A stretch of DNA of 64,000 bases. Source: Cyclobacteriaceae bacterium (lineage in GTDB: Bacteria > Bacteroidota > Bacteroidia > Cytophagales > Cyclobacteriaceae). Of the stretch, positions 26,133-34,158 are shown one piece after another. The notes under the pieces were generated by a model. It searched no databases and was not told where the DNA came from. It saw only the letters and a program-made list of their open reading frames with translations. Within the stretch, counting starts at the first letter, position 1, and every line of letters starts with the position of its first letter. The stretch spans positions 186,001 to 250,000 of the forward strand of contig CP129487.1 in the NCBI GenBank assembly GCA_030584025.1, read 5' to 3'. Made by a program: the position numbers and the translations under genes.

Positions 26133-26927
26133 TTAATACAAGTAATCTAAGGCAACTCTATCGTTGTTGTTAAACGGACGGTCGGTTGTGCTGCTCAAGC
26201 AAGCCAACATCCATGAACCTGAATCAGGACCTGTAGGAGTGCCTGGAATATGAATGGCACCCACGCCTGAAGTTGCCTGGCCTTCGTTACCACCTGATCC
26301 ACAGCTATAGGCGCGGTTCATGTAATCGGTATGACGGAAACCAATGCAATGCCCGATTTCGTGGGCGATAACAGTCGTTACAAATCCAAGTGAGTAGTTG
26401 GTATAGTTGCGAGCATAACTAACTGTGTTATAAGGATTGCCATTGCTTGGAAAACCTGCAGAAGCAATGTATTGGTTGGTGTTTACAACCCTGATATTAA
26501 TATTTCCGCCACCGGATGAACCTCCGCGCACAAAGGTAATTCCAAGGTTTTGGGCATTGTACCGGGCAATGGCAGCATTTATACCATCAGAGAGTCGCTG
26601 AGTAATGTTACGTCCGCTGGTGGTAACAACAATTGTTCTGGGTAAGCCAGTAACCAGATTAAAAGTGCGATACTGTTCAACTTCCGCGATGCGCAAGTCT
26701 TTATGATCATGGTTGCCTGTCAAATCATGATCGTGGAGAATAATGTCACCTTCTACCAGGTAGCCGCCATCGGTACGTTGTACATTTTCTGTACTGAAGC
26801 CCATGGCGCTGATTTTGGATAACGTGGCTTCGCTAACCAGTTCTTGTTGAGGTGCCTCATTCAGTTCACATGAAACGAGGATCACGGCCCCAAATATGGT
26901 GGCCAATGCTAAGAGTTTTTTCTTCAT
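26133..26927 (-). CDS. Lipoprotein metalloprotease of the M57 dual-action HEIGH family
   Basis: Zinc protease with the motif HEIGHCIGFRH (HExxHxxGxxH), placed in the second half of the 264-residue protein. A lipoprotein signal peptide ends in VSC (MKKKLLALAT...LVSC), so it is probably outer-membrane anchored. The region around the motif (YARNYTNYSLGFVTTVIAHEIGH) is typical of the M57/DUF4952-like Bacteroidota proteases. The frame opens earlier (27002), but ATG 26927 starts the lipoprotein signal. Monocistronic. Confidence 0.85.
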   Translation of the reverse strand: MKKKLLALATIFGAVILVSCELNEAPQQELVSEATLSKISAMGFSTENVQRTDGGYLVEGDIILHDHDLTGNHDHKDLRIAEVEQYRTFNLVTGLPRTIVVTTSGRNITQRLSDGINAAIARYNAQNLGITFVRGGSSGGGNINIRVVNTNQYIASAGFPSNGNPYNTVSYARNYTNYSLGFVTTVIAHEIGHCIGFRHTDYMNRAYSCGSGGNEGQATSGVGAIHIPGTPTGPDSGSWMLACLSSTTDRPFNNNDRVALDYLY

Positions 26928-27071
26928 AGGTTTTAATGGTTTTAGGTGCAGTGAAGATAAACTTTTTACCGAATGAAAAAATACACTCAGGTTAATAGAC
27001 AATAAAAAATTTTGAGTCTATCGCAAAAGGCAAAACAAAATGAAGGTTTTGTAAAACCGATTGAGGTATTT

Positions 27072-27110
27072 CCAGGAAATAAATTCCTTTTATAGGTATT
27101 TATTTCCTGG
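27072..27110. repeat. Long perfect palindrome downstream of iorB
   Basis: CCAGGAAATAAAT pairs perfectly with ATTTATTTCCTGG (13 bp), and CCT/AGG extend the stem inside after one mismatch, with a 5-base loop. No T-run follows on either strand. It sits 13 bases past the iorB stop and may be a transcript end or RNA stability element, or a binding site for a dimeric protein upstream of the HEIGH protease gene. Confidence 0.6.
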
Positions 27111-27122
27111 GAGTTAATCCTA

Positions 27123-29324
27123 TTACATAGGTGTGATGGCCAGTTCTGATTTGGCGAAAGGTTGTGTAGTTAAGCGCTTACCGGTTGCCGCATATAATGC
27201 ATTGGCTAGTGCAGCGCCTGCCGGGGGTAAGCCCGGTTCGCCTAACCCGGTTGGGTCTATGCCATTATCTACAAAGAAGCATTCAACTTCAAGCGGAGCT
27301 TCACTGTTCCGGATCAATCGATAGTTATGGAAGTTGGTTTGGTCGGGCTTTCCATCTTTGAAAGTCATTTCGCTGTATAAGGTGTGTCCAATACCATCTA
27401 CAATGCCGCCCTCCAATTGGTTTTTAGCTCCTTCCGGATTAACCACAATGCCGCAATCAACAGCACACCACACTTTCTGAACAACGGGCTTGGAATTTTT
27501 CACCACCACATCCATCACCTGAGCCACATAGCTGTTATGGCAGAAGTAGGCCGATACACCCCGATGCACACCCTCTTTCTTTTCGCCCCAGCCTGATTTT
27601 TCTTTTACCAGTTTTAACACACCAGCATAGCGTGCAGCATCGTAATCGTTACGTTCACCAACCGGATTGGTAGCAGCACGGTCAAGTAATTCCAATCGGA
27701 AATCGATCGGGTCTTTACCCACAACTTCCGCAACTTCATCTAAAAAACTTTGTTCGGCAATCGCCATGAAGTTTGAGCGTGGTGCGCGCCACGCACCTGT
27801 ACTGATGTTTGAATCGAGCGAATGATTTTCAACCAGGTAATGATCAACCGCACCAGCCGGAAAGCGATGTGCAAACACCGGACTTTCATGTATACCCGCT
27901 CCGCGAATTTTTATGCCCAATAAATTATTGTCTTTATCAATCGCTGCCTGGTACTTCACTTTGTAGGCAGGTCGGTACGTGCCCTGTGTCATGTCATCCT
28001 CGCGGGTGTACACCAGTTTAACCGGTGCGTTTACATGTTTGGAAATCACCGCAGCCTCAACACCAAAATGTCCGTACAGCCTGCGACCGAAACCACCTCC
28101 CTGACGAGTCATGCCAACGGTGACTTTATCTTCAGGTAAACCCAGTACAGCTGCAGTAGTTGTTCGTAATTGTTCAGGGGTTTGAATAGGCCCCAGAAGT
28201 TCAGCACCATCGGCTGTAACGTGCGCGAAGAAGTTCATCGGCTCCATCGTGTTGTGTGCGAGGAACGGAGCAGAATAGGTGCGCTCAACAATCTTGGCTG
28301 CCTTTTTAAATATTTCATCTGGATTTCCATCTTTTCGGGCAGGCTCATCAGCTTTCTTTTCCAACAAATCCGAGAGGGCCTTGTCGTAACCTTCCGTGCT
28401 CATTAATTCCGAAGTGGCCTCCCATTCAATCTTTAAGGCTTTCTTGGCCTGTATAACATTCCATGTGTTGTCGCCCACCACAACAACAAGTTCTTTAAAC
28501 GCATTTACATCCGACCACTGTGGCTCTATACCATCGGGCAAAGTGGTAATAGTGAACACATCTTTAATGCCGGGCATACTGCGTGCCGCTGAATCATCCA
28601 CAGATTTCGGTCGCATGCCAAATGCTGGTGCATGTGCAATCATCGCGATCAACATGCCTTCACGTTTAATATCAAGACCGAATAAGGGCTCACCTTTAAT
28701 AACTTTTTTACCGTCAACATTTTTTGTGGGCTTGCCGATGATCTTGAAATCTTTTGGATCCTTCAGTTGAACTTCTTCTGGAACTTCAACGGAAACAGCC
28801 AGTGTAGCCACATCACCAAAGCCCAGTGTTTTGCCTGATGCATTTTTAATAATTCCTTTATCAACTGTTAATTCTGAAACAGGCACTTCCCATTTTTGGG
28901 CAGCGGCTTCCATCAACATGCGTCTTGCAGTTGCTCCGGCTATGCGTAAGGTTTTCCATTCCTGCCGGATGGATTGGCTTCCACCAGCTAATTGTCGCTT
29001 ATACTTTATTGTATTCAGTGGTGCTTGCTCCACTAACACATTTGCCCAATCCACATCCAATTCTTCCGCTACAATCATCGGCATGGCTGTTTTCACATTT
29101 TGTCCGATTTCCGGGTTGGGTGAATAAATAGTAACTACACCGTTATTGCCAATTTTCAGGTACGCGTTAATGTCGAACCATTCATCGGGCATGGCCAACG
29201 TTCCTTTTTCATCCGAAGGCGCACACGACATCAGCCAGTTGAAGCCGATCATCAGGCCACCACCGGCCGCTGCAGATACTTTTAAAAATGATCTTCTGTT
29301 ATAATGTGTTTTAATGATTTCCAT
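27123..29324 (-). CDS. iorB: Molybdopterin-binding subunit of an isoquinoline 1-oxidoreductase-type hydroxylase
   Basis: Large subunit of a xanthine-dehydrogenase-family molybdenum hydroxylase; the substrate is unknown, and IorB-like does not mean isoquinoline. The 733-residue protein starts with a Tat signal (NRRSFLKVSAAAGG) with a possible lipobox LMSC. Further on are GGGFGRR (Moco contact), GAWRAPRSN and the C-terminal GLGEPGLPPAG motif containing the catalytic Glu. IorA with the iron-sulfur clusters is directly upstream (34 bp). The mature complex is expected on the periplasmic side, with IorA carried along by the IorB Tat signal. Confidence 0.9.
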   Translation of the reverse strand: MEIIKTHYNRRSFLKVSAAAGGGLMIGFNWLMSCAPSDEKGTLAMPDEWFDINAYLKIGNNGVVTIYSPNPEIGQNVKTAMPMIVAEELDVDWANVLVEQAPLNTIKYKRQLAGGSQSIRQEWKTLRIAGATARRMLMEAAAQKWEVPVSELTVDKGIIKNASGKTLGFGDVATLAVSVEVPEEVQLKDPKDFKIIGKPTKNVDGKKVIKGEPLFGLDIKREGMLIAMIAHAPAFGMRPKSVDDSAARSMPGIKDVFTITTLPDGIEPQWSDVNAFKELVVVVGDNTWNVIQAKKALKIEWEATSELMSTEGYDKALSDLLEKKADEPARKDGNPDEIFKKAAKIVERTYSAPFLAHNTMEPMNFFAHVTADGAELLGPIQTPEQLRTTTAAVLGLPEDKVTVGMTRQGGGFGRRLYGHFGVEAAVISKHVNAPVKLVYTREDDMTQGTYRPAYKVKYQAAIDKDNNLLGIKIRGAGIHESPVFAHRFPAGAVDHYLVENHSLDSNISTGAWRAPRSNFMAIAEQSFLDEVAEVVGKDPIDFRLELLDRAATNPVGERNDYDAARYAGVLKLVKEKSGWGEKKEGVHRGVSAYFCHNSYVAQVMDVVVKNSKPVVQKVWCAVDCGIVVNPEGAKNQLEGGIVDGIGHTLYSEMTFKDGKPDQTNFHNYRLIRNSEAPLEVECFFVDNGIDPTGLGEPGLPPAGAALANALYAATGKRLTTQPFAKSELAITPM

Positions 29325-29358
29325 GTTGGTTGTTCTTTATGAATTAATCGGGAACAAA

Positions 29359-29817
29359 TCACTTTAATGTTGCAGCCTTTTTTACGGCTTCGCGAATGCG
29401 CACATAGGTACCGCACCGGCAGATGTTGCCGTTCATGGCCGAGGAGATTTCTTCATCACTCGGATTCGGATTTTTCTCCAATAAGGCTGCTGCCGACATG
29501 ATCTGTCCGGCCTGGCAGTAACCGCATTGCATCACATCAACTTCTTCCCAGGCTTTTTGCACGGGATGATCTCCATTCTCGGACAGGCCTTCAATGGTTA
29601 CCACCTCACCATCGCCTACGGCCGAAATGGGAAGTGAACAAGACCTAACCGCATCGCCATTCAGGTGAACGGTGCAGGCACCACATTGGGCAATGCCACA
29701 GCCAAACTTGGTACCGGTTAAGCCGATGACATCGCGCAACGCCCACAGCAAGGGCATGTTCGGGTCCGCTTCAACCGTGTATTTTTTCTTGTTGATTTTT
29801 AAATTGAATGACGCCAT
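29359..29817 (-). CDS. iorA: [2Fe-2S] subunit of isoquinoline 1-oxidoreductase-type hydroxylase
   Basis: Small electron-transfer subunit, 152 residues. The N-terminal plant-ferredoxin-like cluster motif is CGIAQCGAC, with the fourth Cys in VRSCSLP. The C-terminal cluster uses CGYCQ and CRCGTY. The order and length are typical of IorA/CoxS-type subunits. ATG 29817 (MASFNLKIN) is preferred over an upstream TTG at 29823. No signal peptide, consistent with co-export with IorB. It transfers electrons from Moco, possibly to the periplasmic cytochrome c encoded upstream. Confidence 0.92.
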   Translation of the reverse strand: MASFNLKINKKKYTVEADPNMPLLWALRDVIGLTGTKFGCGIAQCGACTVHLNGDAVRSCSLPISAVGDGEVVTIEGLSENGDHPVQKAWEEVDVMQCGYCQAGQIMSAAALLEKNPNPSDEEISSAMNGNICRCGTYVRIREAVKKAATLK

Positions 29818-29950
29818 AAGCAAAAAGTTTATGAAGTAAGGTACGAATTATCCAAGGCACCTTCCATGAATATTTTGTTAAAAGTTTTGACGGGTGAAAT
29901 GTGCCCGAAATTGTATGTGAGCGGTCGTTCGGGCGTGCGGGAGGAGGGGA

Positions 29951-30733
29951 TCAATTGGTTTCTTTCAACTGGCGCAACAGATTTTTGCACCGGTCTTTTC
30001 GCTGTTCGTCATCGGGTTCGGCCAGTGGAAGTTTAAGCGCTTTTTCCAGTGCAGCAATGGCTTTTTCTTTTTCGTCCAGATCGGCATAAACAGAAGCTTG
30101 GCCGAACAGGAACAAGATGCTGTTAGGATTTAGTGCAAGACCTTTATTAAAGTATTCGAGCGCCTTCTGTTTCGAAATTTCTTCCGGTAATCCACCAAAG
30201 AGGAGTTTACACGCCAACAACTCAATCCAGCTTAACCGCGATAATTCCAATTGCCATTTTCCAAGTACGAACCAGGCCTCTTCATAAAGTGAGTCCAATT
30301 CAATAATTTTTTTTGCTTCCGCATGAATGAGTTTGGCATCCAGTACTTTTTCGCGTGGGTTGCGCGAGATTTCTGAAAGCAATCCTAATGCTATAATATG
30401 AGCCAACCGTGCATCAGGATCATCGGGATTTAATTCAATGGCTTTTATCGCATAGCTGCGCGCCTTTTCCAAATACTTTCGTTTTTCTTCCTGTTTGTCC
30501 ATAGCCAACCGCCCACCAACATTGGATAACATGCGACTGGCATGGGTATAGGCTTTCGGGTGTTTTGGATTTTCTTTGATGGCCGCTTCAAATTTTTGCA
30601 GGGCGGATTCCGTTTTAAATGCTTTCCCCAGTGCAAGACCTTCTTCAAATGCATCACCGTATTGTGCATGCACATCGATAAGTGGTGATAAAATCACCAC
30701 AAAAACAATCAACAGCTTTATTCTACCGCACAT
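29951..30733 (-). CDS. Exported TPR-repeat protein
   Basis: A signal peptide (MCGRIKLLIVFVVILSPLIDVHA) precedes about four to five tetratricopeptide units (for example KFEAAIKENPKHPKAYTHA, EYFNKGLALNPNSILFLFG, AIAALEKALKLP). Length 260. Proteins like this act as binding scaffolds; no partner can be named. The start overlaps the end of the cytochrome c gene by 16 bases, so it is translationally linked to the SCO-cytochrome group. Confidence 0.85.
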   Translation of the reverse strand: MCGRIKLLIVFVVILSPLIDVHAQYGDAFEEGLALGKAFKTESALQKFEAAIKENPKHPKAYTHASRMLSNVGGRLAMDKQEEKRKYLEKARSYAIKAIELNPDDPDARLAHIIALGLLSEISRNPREKVLDAKLIHAEAKKIIELDSLYEEAWFVLGKWQLELSRLSWIELLACKLLFGGLPEEISKQKALEYFNKGLALNPNSILFLFGQASVYADLDEKEKAIAALEKALKLPLAEPDDEQRKDRCKNLLRQLKETN

Positions 30734-31179
30734 GTGTTCAAAATTCTTTCAGCTTCCTTCACATCAACCAACCCGCGTTCATTATCCCAGGCATTGTAAA
30801 TGTATGTGGCAATTTCCGCGATCTCTAAATCGGTTAGCGTGGGAACGCCTGGCATGGCCTGATTATACTGCACACCATTAACTGTTAATTCTCCTTGAAT
30901 GCCATTGCGCATGAGACAAAGCACCTGCTCAAAGTTGTCGTTCATGTAATCAGATTGCTTGAGTGGTGGATAAAGTCTTCCCAATCCGCTTCCATCAGCC
31001 TGATGACAATTGCTGCAATGTTTGGTGTAAAGCAGTTCGCCTTGACGAAAGTAATTCGTGAATTTATTGGAGTCTCTGGTTTTAGGTTGATTGCAACTCA
31101 GCATGAAAACTAAAAGCAGGAAGCAGGAGACAATACAAAATCTAAATTCCCAAATTCGAAATCGTAAATCATTGATCAT
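30718..31179 (-). CDS. Monoheme cytochrome c, membrane- or lipid-anchored
   Basis: One heme motif, CSNCH, lies at about residue 57-61 of 153, with a probable axial Met in QAMPG. The N-terminus is hydrophobic and ends in LSC (VFMLSCNQP), a plausible lipobox, so the protein should sit in the periplasm attached to a membrane. It overlaps both the SCO gene upstream (11 bp) and the TPR gene downstream. It may be an electron acceptor for a periplasmic dehydrogenase such as IorAB or may feed a copper oxidase; both are inference. Confidence 0.88.
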   Translation of the reverse strand: MINDLRFRIWEFRFCIVSCFLLLVFMLSCNQPKTRDSNKFTNYFRQGELLYTKHCSNCHQADGSGLGRLYPPLKQSDYMNDNFEQVLCLMRNGIQGELTVNGVQYNQAMPGVPTLTDLEIAEIATYIYNAWDNERGLVDVKEAERILNTCAVE

Positions 31180-31813
31180 ACTCCCGTCTTAATCGCTCAA
31201 TGTCTTTTATCAACCGGTCAACATCTTCCTCCAGGGTGCCATCATATTTTCCACGAATTCTTCGCTCTTTATCAATCAGCAAAAAAGCACCGCTATGAAT
31301 AAAACCATCGGGTTCGGTTTTGTCGACCATAGCGGTGGCGAAGTAACTCGTTTGGGCGATGTCGTAAATGTTATCTTGCTCTCCGGTAACGAAATGCCAC
31401 TTGCTGCTGGAAACGCCTAAGCGATCCGCAAAATCATGAAGCAGGGCAACCGTGTCATGTTCCGGATCGATGGTGTGTGAAAGAATGGCCACATCGGGCA
31501 TATCCTGGGTGGCTTCGTATACGCGAAGCATCTGTGTTTTCATAACCGGGCAAATGGTACGGCATGAAGTAAAGAAGAAATCGGCCACGTAAATTTTTCC
31601 GGCAAAGGTTTCGTTGGTCACCAGGGCGCTGTCCTGATTTACAAATTGAAAATCAGCAATGGAATGATAAACTGTATCGATCACTTTTTTGCCCTCCACT
31701 TCTTTGGCCACCACTTCGCGGTAACCGAGAATTGGGAGTTTTTCATTTTGCTTTTTAGGCGTACAATTCAGAAGCAATAAAGCAAGTGCAGATAGAATTA
31801 GAATTTTCTTCAT
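31169..31813 (-). CDS. SCO1/SenC-family copper chaperone lipoprotein
   Basis: Thioredoxin-fold SCO protein of 214 residues. The copper-binding CxxxC is TSCRTICP and the distal His lies in a later loop (HSGAFLLID). LLLLNC gives a lipobox after MKKILILSA. SCO proteins deliver copper to the CuA site of cytochrome oxidase or act as thiol reductases. ATG 31813 starts the signal; the frame also extends to a GTG at 31837. A TATCTTTGC box at 31850-31858 probably drives the SCO - cytochrome c - TPR operon. Confidence 0.9.
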   Translation of the reverse strand: MKKILILSALALLLLNCTPKKQNEKLPILGYREVVAKEVEGKKVIDTVYHSIADFQFVNQDSALVTNETFAGKIYVADFFFTSCRTICPVMKTQMLRVYEATQDMPDVAILSHTIDPEHDTVALLHDFADRLGVSSSKWHFVTGEQDNIYDIAQTSYFATAMVDKTEPDGFIHSGAFLLIDKERRIRGKYDGTLEEDVDRLIKDIERLRREYDQ

Positions 31814-31849
31814 AGCGCGATACATCTTGGCAAACACATAACAGGTTGC

Positions 31850-31858
31850 GCAAAGATA
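31850..31858 (-). promoter_or_regulatory. Exact -7 promoter box TATCTTTGC for the SCO operon
   Basis: Minus-strand TATCTTTGC, 36 bases before ATG 31813, identical to the boxes before rplC, rpsH and the TonB receptor. The -33 region is A-rich without a clear TTG. Confidence 0.6.
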
Positions 31859-31891
31859 TGGTTGAGGGGAATACCGAAAAATTTAAATGTT

Positions 31892-32698
31892 TTAAATGGG
31901 ATAAACTGAGATAGGATCATTCACCCGAACCGTTCCGGTAGATCGGGCTACAGCATTTTGTCCAAAGAGAATCTTATTTCCCTGGTTTCGATATTGACTC
32001 AGCGTGGCGAGGGGTTCTTTGCCTTTTGTTCCGGTTTCCGGATCAACTGTAGTAAGCACGCAGCGGGCGCAGTTTTTAACACCGGTAAAGTTCATTTCAC
32101 CAATCGAAAAATCCCTCCATTGATCTTCTTCGTACGGCTTGCCTCCGGTAAATACAAAGTTGGGCCGGAATCGTTTCATTGGAACGGGAGATGACAATCG
32201 CGTATTCAGGTCATCTAAAGAAGCCTGGCCGATAACCAGAAAAGGATAGGCGTCTGCCAAACTCACATGCTCATGGTTTGTAGCATAGCGTTCATCAACT
32301 GGCCGTGAGTTAGGTTCAGGAAAATAAACCAGCCGGCAATTCATGTTCAATTGATCGGAGAACCATGTGCTTACTTCAGGGCTTGGTTCGAGGGTTGTCA
32401 CTTCATCGTCCCAGATGGTTGCTTTGTATTCTGTTCCGGTTGTGGCGAAAGCCGGGAATTCAATATCAGCACTATTCTTTCGATGTAGAATATGCAGTTG
32501 TTGATTGTTAAGACTTACCTGGAACAAAGCCATCTGCGGATATTCGCGTTGTGTTAAAAATCGATTGTGTTCATCCACCAGCATCCAACGCCTGTCAAAC
32601 GTTAAGCCCTTATTCAACACAGTGGCTTCGTTCACACGTATCCCACTTAAGGATTTGATTGGGTAGATCCAGATTTCACTTAACCGCAATGTGCTCAT
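31892..32698 (-). CDS. MOSC-domain protein (YcbX/mARC-like)
   Basis: An N-terminal MOSC beta-barrel domain (IYPIKSLSGI...TFDRRWMLVDE, about residues 10-120) precedes the MOSC domain, which holds the conserved Moco-ligand Cys in CARCVLTTVDPETG (about 215). This layout matches the mARC/YcbX family of molybdenum enzymes that reduce N-hydroxylated compounds. Unlike E. coli YcbX there is no C-terminal ferredoxin, as the protein ends at residue 268, so electrons must come from a separate partner. It lies on the same strand as, and upstream of, the SCO and ior genes. Confidence 0.88.
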   Translation of the reverse strand: MSTLRLSEIWIYPIKSLSGIRVNEATVLNKGLTFDRRWMLVDEHNRFLTQREYPQMALFQVSLNNQQLHILHRKNSADIEFPAFATTGTEYKATIWDDEVTTLEPSPEVSTWFSDQLNMNCRLVYFPEPNSRPVDERYATNHEHVSLADAYPFLVIGQASLDDLNTRLSSPVPMKRFRPNFVFTGGKPYEEDQWRDFSIGEMNFTGVKNCARCVLTTVDPETGTKGKEPLATLSQYRNQGNKILFGQNAVARSTGTVRVNDPISVYPI

Positions 32699-32748
32699 GA
32701 ACTTTTGCGCTGAATTTTTTGCTAACTTATCAAAAATACCAACGCGGT

Positions 32749-33429
32749 ATGAGTAACACGGCTTCTTTATGGTATTTCGAAAGTGTTAATCTGTTTGATG
32801 TGTTGTGTCCGCACAAAACAAAAGTGATGGACCAGAAACATGAATTCAGAAGCTTTAAGAAAGATCAGTTCATTTATATTCCCAATGAGGAGGCTAGTCA
32901 CCTCTACATGATTGCACAAGGTCGTGTTAAAATAGGGCATTACCTGGATGATGGACAGGAGGTGGTGAGCGCCATTTTAACTACCGGAGAAATTTTTGGT
33001 GAACTCGCTTTAGCGGGTGAGGAGAAGCGAAGAGACTTCGCGCAGGTGATGGATAACGATACGCAGATTTGTCCGTTGAGTATTGATGAATTAAAATCCT
33101 TAATGAAAGAAGACAAAGAGTTGAGTTTTCGGTTGCTGAAGTTGGTAGGCTTGCGCCTGATGCGCCTTGAACGGAAACTTGAGTTACTGGTATTTAAAGA
33201 CGCGCGAACACGAATCATTGAGTTCTTAAAAGACGCTGCCTCGTGGAAAGGAAAAAAGGTGGGTTTTGAAACGATGATTCCCACAAAGCTTACCCATAAA
33301 GACATTGCCGCCCTTACGGGAACATCCCGGCAAACGGTGACAACCATTTTAAATGAGTTAAAAGAACAAAACCTGATTTATTTCGACAGGAAGAAAATTC
33401 TGATCCGCGATTTGTCTAATCTAAAATAG
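32749..33429 (+). CDS. Crp/Fnr-family transcription regulator
   Basis: A cyclic-nucleotide-binding-like sensor domain (about residues 30-140, IPNEEASHLYMIAQGRVKIG...GEIFGELAL) is joined by a dimerisation helix to a winged helix-turn-helix (THKDIAALTGTSRQTVTTIL, about 185-205). No N-terminal Cys cluster of the FNR type is present. GEIFGELAL keeps the Glu of the CRP pocket, but the following R-S motif is not preserved (EEKRRDF), so cAMP binding is doubtful. ATG 32749 is chosen over an upstream in-frame start at 32719 because it gives a usual N-terminus. Divergent from the MOSC gene; msrB lies downstream. Confidence 0.9.
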   Translation: MSNTASLWYFESVNLFDVLCPHKTKVMDQKHEFRSFKKDQFIYIPNEEASHLYMIAQGRVKIGHYLDDGQEVVSAILTTGEIFGELALAGEEKRRDFAQVMDNDTQICPLSIDELKSLMKEDKELSFRLLKLVGLRLMRLERKLELLVFKDARTRIIEFLKDAASWKGKKVGFETMIPTKLTHKDIAALTGTSRQTVTTILNELKEQNLIYFDRKKILIRDLSNLK

Positions 33430-33508
33430 TAAAGCCCCTTGTTGTCATATGCACGACATCAGGGAAACTTTTAGACACGTAAATTGTTTTACCTTAGCAG
33501 ACGTTATT

Positions 33509-34018
33509 ATGAGCATGAAAAAGATTCTTTTCTTCATTAGTAGCTTAATTTTTTCCTCCTGTATGTTCGGACAAGACATGAAATCAAAGATTATTGAAAA
33601 AGAAAAGCCCGTGGTGGCTGAGCAAAAGGTTTTTAAAACGGAAGAGGAGTGGAAGAAAATCCTCACGCCTGAGCAATATCACATTTTGCGTGAAAAGGGA
33701 ACTGAACGCCCCTTTACCGGAAAGTATTACAAAACCAGTGATAAGGGGGTTTACTCCTGTGCGGCCTGCAATGCCGAGTTGTTTACATCTGACATGAAAT
33801 TTGATTCGGATTGCGGTTGGCCAAGTTTTGATCAGGCTATGGCTGGTGGTAAAATTAAATATGAAGTAGATACATCACATGGCTGGACACGTACTGAAAT
33901 TATGTGCGCCAATTGCGGAGGACATTTAGGCCATGTGTTCGATGATGGTCCCACGATTACCGGTAAGCGCTATTGCGTGAATTCGGTGTCACTTACTTTT
34001 TACAAAGAGAAGAAGTAA
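33509..34018 (+). CDS. msrB: Peptide-methionine (R)-S-oxide reductase, exported
   Basis: Repairs R-methionine sulfoxide in proteins. A signal peptide or lipobox (MKKILFFISSLIFSSC) shows export. The MsrB domain (about residues 45-165) carries the two zinc CxxC pairs (CAAC and CANC), the substrate motif GWPSF, HVFDDGP, and the active Cys in RYCVNS. The start could also be ATG 33515. It follows the Crp-like gene after 79 bases, and shared control is possible but not shown. Confidence 0.94.
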   Translation: MSMKKILFFISSLIFSSCMFGQDMKSKIIEKEKPVVAEQKVFKTEEEWKKILTPEQYHILREKGTERPFTGKYYKTSDKGVYSCAACNAELFTSDMKFDSDCGWPSFDQAMAGGKIKYEVDTSHGWTRTEIMCANCGGHLGHVFDDGPTITGKRYCVNSVSLTFYKEKK

Positions 34019-34042
34019 AATGAAACGCGAAATTCATTAAGG

Positions 34043-34078
34043 CTTTGCGTTTTTCTTTGCGCTCTTTGCGACTTAGCG
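34043..34078. repeat. CTTTGCG-rich intergenic repeat
   Basis: CTTTGCG occurs three times (34043, 34055, 34064), followed by ACTTAGCGTGAAA. The composition and phrase resemble a dispersed intergenic element of the 'CTTTGCG...TTAGCGTGA' kind found in many genomes. It lies in the 140-base gap between the convergent msrB and glgP; nothing else is seen in that gap. Confidence 0.45.
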
Positions 34079-34158
34079 TGAAAAAATTAAAGAATATGCG
34101 TGATCCAGGCAATATGAGTTTCACAACGAAGCTCATCCCCATTTCAAGAGATTAAGAG

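Noticed and set aside
21675..32698. Whole minus-strand stretch as one operon
   Set aside because: A plus-strand subtilase, a terminator at 26085 and the palindrome at 27072 break it into separate units.
32719..32733. Possible FNR/CRP site TTGCTAACTTATCAA before the Crp-like gene
   Set aside because: The half-sites are unequal and the spacing is one base too long for TTGAT-N4-ATCAA; not reliable.
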